From Thermoguttaceae bacterium (GTDB lineage: Bacteria > Planctomycetota > Planctomycetia > Pirellulales > Thermoguttaceae): a stretch of DNA of 37,583 nucleotides. This document shows positions 32,129 to 37,583 of the stretch, piece by piece. The stretch spans positions 1 to 37,583 of the forward strand of contig JAQVHZ010000020.1 of assembly GCA_028695965.1 (NCBI GenBank), in the 5' to 3' direction. The translations under genes were made by a program, and so were the position numbers. Position 1 is the first letter of the stretch. Every line of letters starts with the position of its first letter. The notes under the pieces were generated by a model. That model was not told the DNA's origin. It saw only the letters and a list, made by a program, of their open reading frames with translations, and ran no database searches.

Positions 32129-32458
32129 TTTAACTTGTAAGACCTTCACAACCGATAATGTGCCAAGCTCATCGATTGTGGGGGTACATCATTCAAAAAC
32201 AAAGGTAAGTTGGACGGTTACGAACTCCATCTGCAGTAGTCACTTGTTTTCTCTCACCATGCGAACAAACGGAGACTCGATTAACCTGGCGATCTGTGTG
32301 ATTATTGTAATCGTATGTAAATAGACGTCAACAAAAGAAACGTTTATAAAACATTCGTGCCAAAAATTGCTGTTGTGACAATCACAAAACACTAGCAGGC
32401 GAAACCTAAACAAAACGACTGAAACTTCAAACGGGGGCCAGTCTCTCTGAACAGAGAT
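32129..32458 (-). other. Long untranslated leader before the aldolase gene, no gene seen
   Basis: About 330 bp between the end of recognisable similarity to the other leader copies and the aldolase start. No frame with a ribosome site is convincing. It could be regulatory leader RNA or what is left of a deleted gene. Confidence 0.4.
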
Positions 32459-32619
32459 CATGTAAAATTGGTGGATATCCTTACAATTTGTGAAACTTCC
32501 TCGCCCAAGAAATCTACGATAATAAGGACTCCCCGAGCCTACATTATACAATGACTTCCTGAGTCTTGCTAGCGTTTTTGCCAAAAAACTAGAAGATTTT
32601 TTGGTATAGATGGTTCAGT
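32459..32619 (-). promoter_or_regulatory. Conserved promoter-leader module, copy 3 (before the leftward glycan operon)
   Basis: On the minus strand ACTGAACC begins at 32619, 71 bp before TATAAT (32548-32543, again TATAATGT). The aligned -35 position is TAGCAA. TCCTTATT begins 20 bp after the start of the -10. The block ATTGTAAGGATATCC..CAATTTTAC aligns with the TTTAAGG...CC..TGTTTTAC blocks of copies 1 and 2. Predicted leader to the ATG is about 400 nt, much longer than in the other two copies. Confidence 0.72.
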
Positions 32620-32653
32620 ATTCAATTACCTTTTGGATTCAATTACCTTTTGG
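32620..32653. repeat. Perfect 17-bp tandem duplication
   Basis: ATTCAATTACCTTTTGG occurs twice back to back (32620-32636 and 32637-32653), directly upstream (on the minus strand) of the ACTGAACC box of promoter-leader copy 3. It could be a duplicated binding site or a slippage product. Confidence 0.85.
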
Positions 32654-32809
32654 CGACCGGTATTGGCGATACCAATCTTTCCGGTTGTAAAAGCTTTTCG
32701 AAAATAGTTGCCTTATTTTAAGAAAGACGAATGAGAAAAGTAATTTTACACTGTTTTCTTAATCCTCGTGGGAGCACAAGGAACTTATGCGCCATAGTAC
32801 TCTAGAGTA

Positions 32810-33638
32810 GGTTGGCGCTAGTTTTGCAACGTAATAAAATGAGCGTCAAGGTCAAATACTCCATAAGGGTAGTTCCAATGTTTCATAGCGAGTTGTAATT
32901 CTTGGTTCTTTGGAATGAAATGTTCGACTTCGTCACGACGTTTATACAATTCCTTGTCGCATTCCCAAGGATTTTTGTGATTAGATTTTGGCGGGACGAC
33001 CTGTTTGAATTCTTGACAACGGTAAGCGCTTACGTTTCATCGCCTTCGTAAGCACAATCCATTAACAACGAGGAGTCTTCAAAAGGTGTGATGTGTTTAT
33101 CGATTGGAACAAAGCGTGTCCTTCGTGACAGTCGCCAAAATTACCCGGAACTATATAAAACAACGAGCAACGTCAAGGCAGCGACAATGACGCTTATTTT
33201 CATATCGATTCCTCCTTTGGTTCGACCAAAAGACTGTTTGACTTTTTTAACGGCGCCTGTTGCGCTTGGACTCGCCTCAACAAGAGTCGAGTCCAAGGAG
33301 AAAGCCGTTAAATCAGTTTCGGCAAGGAGTTCTTTTTGGATATATTCCAATGTTGTTTCAAACTCCGCTTTCCGACAAGTGTCGAAGGCGTTTGTAAATG
33401 GTTGACCGCTTGTCGAAATGTTTCGGCAATATGTGCCATTCGCAACCGTTTTCCATGACGTACAGGACAGCGTTCAAAAACGTATAGTAATCAACTACAA
33501 CATTACCATGTTGAATAGGAAGTGTTGGGCGATTTTTTCAAATTGTTCGGGCATGAGTCTCGTTATGCGAACAATAGCTTTTTTACCCGGTGTTATTCAG
33601 GCGGAACTCCGAAGGAAAAATTTAGCGTCAACACGCCC
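32810..33638 (-). mobile_element. Full-length but decayed IS5/IS427-like element (relic D), 829 bp
   Basis: Minus orientation. The left end GGGCGTGTTGACGCTAA is at 33638-33622, with TA outside. The right end is an imperfect inverted repeat (GGTTGGCGCTAGTTTTG at 32810-32826), also with TA outside, so a TA target duplication fits. Inside are the remnants of a two-frame transposase: an early frameshift, then the first Asp in FSLDSTLVEASPSA, GRTKGGIDMKI, a middle MDCAYEGDE, and a late VVPPKSNHKNPWE...ELYKRRDEVEHF with the final Glu. Several stops and frame changes make it inactive. It is the most complete of the four copies and defines both ends of the element. Confidence 0.87.
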
Positions 33639-33691
33639 TAGAACAATACATGGTGTTGCTTGCATACAAAAATACCCACACGTAATTTTGC

Positions 33692-33719
33692 TTGAATTTC
33701 TATTTGTATTTGCTATCAT
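33692..33719 (+). promoter_or_regulatory. Probable promoter of the large glycosidase gene
   Basis: TTGAAT (33692-33697), a 16-bp spacer and TATCAT (33714-33719) lie about 90 bp before the ATG at 33806 and 54 bp outside the end of IS relic D. Confidence 0.5.
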
Positions 33720-33805
33720 AGAAGCAACAGTGGACGGCTTGCTTGATTCACTCGCGCGTCCGTCCGACGTCTTTCCTGTTGTTTATGCTCCATAAGGAAC
33801 TGAAT

Positions 33806-36529
33806 ATGCCTCGCCAAACCTTTCTTGTTTATTTGCTTTTGGTTCTTCTAGCAGCGTCGTCGGCGTTTGCCGACGAGTCGACGACGATGTTTCCGTTTGT
33901 AATTGAAAAGGGCGCGCCTGACAATATCACCAATGTTCAGACGTGGGCCGAGCCCGCGCCGGTCGCAGGGGCGGACGGGTTCTTCTTTAACGACGCCGGG
34001 GTCTTTGCGTCTAAGTCCGGGCAGACGCGTCTGCTTGGCACGAACTTCTGCTTTGGCGCGTGCTTTCCGAGCAAAGAAAAGGCGGAACGGGTCGCCGAAA
34101 CGCTCTCTCGATTTGGAATTGGGATCGTTCGACTCCACCATATGGATTCGCGCGATATCTGGGGCAAGAATTTTGCCAATGGGACGACGGAAATTGACCC
34201 CGAGAAGCTCGATCAGCTCGATTACCTCATCTACTGTCTCCAGCAAAAAGGGATCTACGTCAATATCAACTTGCACGTTTCCCGCGCTTTCAAAGAGGTC
34301 GATGGATTCGAAAACGCCGATAAGCTGCCGACCCATAACAAGGGCGTCGACAACTTCGACCGCAAGATGATCGAGTATCAAAAGAAATACGCAAAAGATC
34401 TTCTTCAACACGTCAACCCCTACACCGGCAAGGCGTATGTCGACGACCCCGGCGTCGCGGTCGTTGAGATCAACAACGAGAATTCGGTCGTAGCGAGCTG
34501 GGCGTGGGGCAATTTAGACGACCTGCCGGAACCGTACTGCAAAGATTTCCAAAAGCTTTGGAATCAATGGCTCCTCAAAAAATATGGTTCGACCGATAAG
34601 CTGCGCGCAGCGTGGGACTGCAAGTCGATTCCGCTTGGAGACAATATGATCGGCGCCGGTTTTGACGAAGGGTTCAAGTTCGACGCCGGCTGGCGGCTCG
34701 AAACGGACGCGCAAGTTAAATGCAGCTACAAAGTAATCCCGGCGTCCGAGACGGGGATCGACGCGCCAGCGCTTCAGTTTAACGTCGAACAAATGGGCGA
34801 AGTCGCCTGGCGTCCCCAGTTCAATTTCTCGGGCTTGAAGTTGAAAAAAGGTTCGCCTTATCTTGTGCAGTTCAAACTTCGCGTCATTAGCGGAACGGGC
34901 CCGAACGTGGCGGTAACGCAGGCGCACGATCCATGGACTGCGACCGGGTTCAGCGTTCGTCCGAAAGCTTCCTCCGAATGGACGACGATTTCCATTCCTT
35001 TTGTCGCGATCGAAGACGACGACATGATGCGTCTTTCGTTCAGCGGCTTCCAAGCTGGCGCCTCTTTTGAGTTGGCAGACGTAACATTTCGCGAAGGGGG
35101 CGATTTCGGATTTGCACAAGGGCTGACTCTCGAAGACGGAACGATTCCGGTTGCAAAAAAACAGGGCGAGCCGACTATGATGGGCGCGCAAGGGGTCGCC
35201 GATTTCTCCGACTTCCTGCACGACCTTGAAGACGGATATTGGCAAGAGATGTACAACTACATCAAGTCGCTCGGCGCTAAATCGCCCATAAGCGGCACGC
35301 AGCTCCAGTACGGGTTCTGGTACAATCAAGGTCGACTCGACTACTGCGATATTCACGCCTACTGGAACCATCCAAATTTCCCGCGCCGCTCGTGGGACGG
35401 CAACGATTGGCTCGTTCGCAACACCTGCCTTGCCAATTCTCCCGATACCGGCACGCTTTCGAATCTCGCTTCCCTGCGCATCCTTGGCAGTCCGTTTACG
35501 TGTTCTGAATACGACCATCCTTATCCGAACCAATATTGCGCCGAAGGGAACGTCATGTTGGCGGCGGTTGCGGCGTTCCAAGACTGGTCGGCGACCTTCC
35601 AATTTGCATGGTCGCACAACGACAATTTCGAGCGCGACTCCTGCTCCGCCTTTTTCGACCAATGCTCTCAGACGGTGAAGATCGCGCACCTGCCGGCGTG
35701 CTACGGTATGTTCGTGCGTGAAGACGTCCAAGCGGGGCCCGGCGAATTCTACTATGCGCCGTCGATGACGGAAGATAAAGAAAAAGAGATCATGGGCGGC
35801 TTGCTCACAAGTTATCATCGCCCCCTTGCCAAAGGGCTCGGGATCGATCAGACGCTTTCTCTTGCCGTCTACTCAGGGGTCGAGCTTCCCGACCTGAAGC
35901 TTCCGAAATCAGACGCGCTCAAAGCGGCCAAGAAAATTGAGAGCTGGGACGACTTGCCTAAGCGATTTGGCTCGGCGGAAGGTAAGAGAATCGTCAACGA
36001 CTTTGGCGAAATTACGTGGAATTATCGAGAGAAAGACAAGGGCTATTTCACCGTTGACACGGCGAATACGAAGGTCTTCAGCGGATTCGTAACCGCGCCT
36101 CAGGAATTCGACGGCATGACGCTCGATATTGGCGATACGGAACTTGGCTGGGCGACCGTCTCGCTCGTCAAGGCCAAGAACGCCGTCAAGGGCGCGAAAA
36201 AGATCGGAAAATTGACGCCCGGCAACTACTTGCTGACGGCGACCGGCCTTATGCAGAACACCGACGCCGAACTGGTCAAGGTCGGCGAAAACGACGTTAC
36301 GACCGCAGGGCATTTTGGCGGAAAGATCGGACGCGCGCCGATCCTTTGCGAAGGCGTGCCCGCGACCGTTAGACTGAGCGGCGTGCCCGCGTCGAAGGTC
36401 GAGGTCTATGCGCTGACGAATCGCGGCGACCGCGCCGACCAACTGACCGTTAAGCGCAGTTCCAAAGGCTGCGAATTCAGTTTCGGACCGAAACAGAAGA
36501 CGATTTGGTACGAAATTGTTGTGAAATGA
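33806..36529 (+). CDS. Secreted clan GH-A glycoside hydrolase with internal carbohydrate-binding-like domain (907 aa)
   Basis: A signal peptide spans about 22 residues (LVYLLLVLLAASSAFA). The first half is a TIM-barrel glycosidase of clan GH-A type (GH5/GH42-like; family not assigned): RLLGTNFCFGACFP, GIGIVRLHHMD, then the likely acid/base E225 in VEINNEN. A jelly-roll-like domain resembling CBM4/9 follows (about 300-430; LKKGSPYLVQFKLRV, GASFELADVTF). The barrel then resumes, with the probable nucleophile E568 in FTCSEYDHP. The C-terminus is beta-rich. The ATG at 33806 has AAGGAA upstream and begins the signal peptide; the longer frame from 33743 is rejected. Likely acts outside the cytoplasm on plant polysaccharide; substrate unknown. 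Confidence 0.82.
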   Translation: MPRQTFLVYLLLVLLAASSAFADESTTMFPFVIEKGAPDNITNVQTWAEPAPVAGADGFFFNDAGVFASKSGQTRLLGTNFCFGACFPSKEKAERVAETLSRFGIGIVRLHHMDSRDIWGKNFANGTTEIDPEKLDQLDYLIYCLQQKGIYVNINLHVSRAFKEVDGFENADKLPTHNKGVDNFDRKMIEYQKKYAKDLLQHVNPYTGKAYVDDPGVAVVEINNENSVVASWAWGNLDDLPEPYCKDFQKLWNQWLLKKYGSTDKLRAAWDCKSIPLGDNMIGAGFDEGFKFDAGWRLETDAQVKCSYKVIPASETGIDAPALQFNVEQMGEVAWRPQFNFSGLKLKKGSPYLVQFKLRVISGTGPNVAVTQAHDPWTATGFSVRPKASSEWTTISIPFVAIEDDDMMRLSFSGFQAGASFELADVTFREGGDFGFAQGLTLEDGTIPVAKKQGEPTMMGAQGVADFSDFLHDLEDGYWQEMYNYIKSLGAKSPISGTQLQYGFWYNQGRLDYCDIHAYWNHPNFPRRSWDGNDWLVRNTCLANSPDTGTLSNLASLRILGSPFTCSEYDHPYPNQYCAEGNVMLAAVAAFQDWSATFQFAWSHNDNFERDSCSAFFDQCSQTVKIAHLPACYGMFVREDVQAGPGEFYYAPSMTEDKEKEIMGGLLTSYHRPLAKGLGIDQTLSLAVYSGVELPDLKLPKSDALKAAKKIESWDDLPKRFGSAEGKRIVNDFGEITWNYREKDKGYFTVDTANTKVFSGFVTAPQEFDGMTLDIGDTELGWATVSLVKAKNAVKGAKKIGKLTPGNYLLTATGLMQNTDAELVKVGENDVTTAGHFGGKIGRAPILCEGVPATVRLSGVPASKVEVYALTNRGDRADQLTVKRSSKGCEFSFGPKQKTIWYEIVVK

Positions 36530-36550
36530 GCCCGTGAGGACGCTAGAAAC

Positions 36551-36580
36551 GCGCCGTTCTCCATCTTGGGAGAGCGGCGC
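36551..36580 (+). terminator. Strong hairpin after the large glycosidase gene
   Basis: A 12-bp stem (GCGCCGTTCTCC with GGAGAGCGGCGC, one G-U pair) and a 6-nt loop, 21 bp after the stop. There is no T run after it, so it may be a weak terminator or an mRNA-stabilising structure. Confidence 0.55.
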
Positions 36581-36595
36581 TTGGATTAGGACGCA

Positions 36596-37519
36596 ATGAC
36601 ACTTGCTTTCTCAGAACACGATTTGATTGGAGCGTCGACGACGCTGCACGGAGCGCTGGAGCGCGCGAATTTAGCCGCGCGAGCAAATGTGCCCGTCTCT
36701 ATTTGGGGCGAACCGGGGGTGGGCAAAGAGTCTATTGCGCGCTTGATTGCTTCGTCGTCTCTTGTCAAGCTCGACTGCGCGCTTCTTTCGCCGCGTCGTT
36801 GGAACGCGCTGCTCGCCGAGACCGAGTTGAGCGCGCTCGTTGCGGATATGCTGAGCTCGCTCTATTTCACGAACGTCGAGACGATACCGAAGCCGACTCA
36901 ACGCCGCTTGGCGCTCGCGGTTCGGTCTAATCGCATTAAGGCGAGACTGCTGCTCAGTTCCCCTCGCCCCTATTTGGAATCGAAGAATTCCGATCTCTGG
37001 TCGCCTGAGTTCGACGAGCTTCTAACGGCGTTCCCAATCCGGCTCCCTTCACTTAGCGAGCGTCCTGACGATCTCCCGAACCTGGCGCAGCATTTTTTCC
37101 GAGACGCTTTGGCCGACATAGGCGCGTATCCGCGATCATTGACAAACAAAGAGCTCGACCATATCCGCAGGTTGGATTTTCCCGAGAATCTTGACGACTT
37201 GCGGCGCTGCGTCGACTACATCGCGAAAAACGACGCGCTTCCGCAAGAAACGCCCGTTAAGTCGTCGGTCATTTTGAAGGTCAATCCTGAAAAACAACAG
37301 CCGTCCCGAGAGGAGAGAGAAGGGGATTCCGGTTCCCGCGAGCCTTTTCCAAGCCTTGACGAGGTATCGATTCGGCATATTAAGGAAGCGCTTAGAATGA
37401 CAGGGGGCGTCGTTGAAGGCAAAAGCGGAGCCGCTAAGCTCCTGAAAATTAACCCGTACACGCTGCGCTCGAGGATGAGGAAGTTTAAAATCGACTGGAC
37501 GAAATTCCGCGACGAATAG
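36596..37519 (+). CDS. Reduced AAA+/Fis-type regulator resembling sigma-54 activators (307 aa)
   Basis: Layout of a bacterial enhancer-binding protein without a receiver domain. The Walker A motif GEPGVGKES is at about 38-46. A shortened AAA+ region follows, with LLLSSPRPYL and the typical FPIRLPSLSERPDDLPNLAQHF block near 150. A linker leads to a C-terminal Fis-type helix-turn-helix (SIRHIKEALRMTGGVVEGKSGAAKLLKINPYTLRSRMRKFKI). The GAFTGA loop that contacts sigma-54 and a clear Walker B acidic pair are not visible, and the AAA+ portion is about 50 residues shorter than usual. It may be a DNA-binding regulator that does not act on sigma-54. AGGACG precedes the ATG. Confidence 0.8.
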   Translation: MTLAFSEHDLIGASTTLHGALERANLAARANVPVSIWGEPGVGKESIARLIASSSLVKLDCALLSPRRWNALLAETELSALVADMLSSLYFTNVETIPKPTQRRLALAVRSNRIKARLLLSSPRPYLESKNSDLWSPEFDELLTAFPIRLPSLSERPDDLPNLAQHFFRDALADIGAYPRSLTNKELDHIRRLDFPENLDDLRRCVDYIAKNDALPQETPVKSSVILKVNPEKQQPSREEREGDSGSREPFPSLDEVSIRHIKEALRMTGGVVEGKSGAAKLLKINPYTLRSRMRKFKIDWTKFRDE

Positions 37520-37583
37520 CGTAATTGAGCGCTTGTAACACTTCCCTTAATGCGCTCAACGAGTTTATTGCGCTCAAATCAGC
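37520..37583. other. Terminal intergenic bases, no feature seen
   Basis: Contains several GCGCTCAA-like repeats (TTGAGCGC, TGCGCTCAA twice) after the regulator stop. No gene or full terminator is visible before the window ends. Confidence 0.4.

Noticed and set aside
32240-32584. 114-codon minus-strand frame in the leader of copy 3
   Set aside because: It starts upstream of the predicted -10 box, has no ribosome site and shows no recognisable domain.
1-37583. CRISPR arrays, tRNA or rRNA genes, toxin-antitoxin pairs, phage genes
   Set aside because: I looked for regularly spaced repeats, cloverleaf-like segments and the usual small gene pairs and saw none that could be supported.

Overview
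The window reads as a chromosomal segment of a carbohydrate-degrading Gram-negative bacterium, most likely a Planctomycetota member of the Pirellulales/Thermoguttaceae type. This is an inference from gene content: a DUF2339 giant membrane protein, Tat-exported hydrolases, a sulfatase-fold protein, and secreted glycosidases of GH127, GH140-like and clan GH-A type. No rRNA, tRNA or marker gene is present to confirm it. Two compositional layers are visible: GC-richer flanks (about 1-16.7 kb and 33.8-37.6 kb) and a clearly AT-richer centre (about 17-33.6 kb).

Left flank. A broken insertion sequence (IS) end lies at the left edge, followed by a small one-helix protein gene and a divergent DUF2339 gene. 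Next comes a rightward operon of two paralogous Tat-exported metallo-beta-lactamase-fold proteins and a secreted GH127-type beta-L-arabinofuranosidase. A separate operon holds nrnA (DHH phosphoesterase) and a macrodomain protein. Facing these is a leftward operon: a CPA2 antiporter with an unusual acidic Asp/Ala loop, a secreted GH140-like glycosidase, and a cytosolic sulfatase-fold protein that has lost its catalytic motif.

Centre. A surface-polysaccharide locus is arranged as two convergent arms. The rightward arm carries a CapK/PaaK-like adenylate-forming protein, three GT4 glycosyltransferases, a DUF1919 protein, a Wzy-type polymerase and a Wzx-type flippase. The leftward arm carries an HpcH/HpaI-type aldolase, an initiating polyprenyl-phosphate sugar transferase, a D-2-hydroxyacid dehydrogenase and an acyltransferase-3 protein. 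The initiating transferase, polymerase and flippase make a Wzx/Wzy-type pathway; wza/wzc-type export genes are absent here. The aldolase/dehydrogenase pair suggests a hydroxyacid-type substituent (inference).

The most striking feature is a promoter-leader module present three times, once before each of the three transcription units of the glycan locus (17638, 19796, and 32619 on the minus strand). The copies share an upstream ACTGAACC box 70-71 bp before a TATAATGT -10 box, a TCCTTA box about 20 bp after the start of the -10, and further similarity into the leader. The locus is littered with decayed IS copies: four relics of one IS5/IS427-like element (one outside the locus) and one frameshifted IS903-like element.

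Right flank. A 907-residue secreted clan GH-A glycosidase, interrupted by a carbohydrate-binding-like domain, is followed by a small Fis-type regulator with a reduced AAA+ domain.
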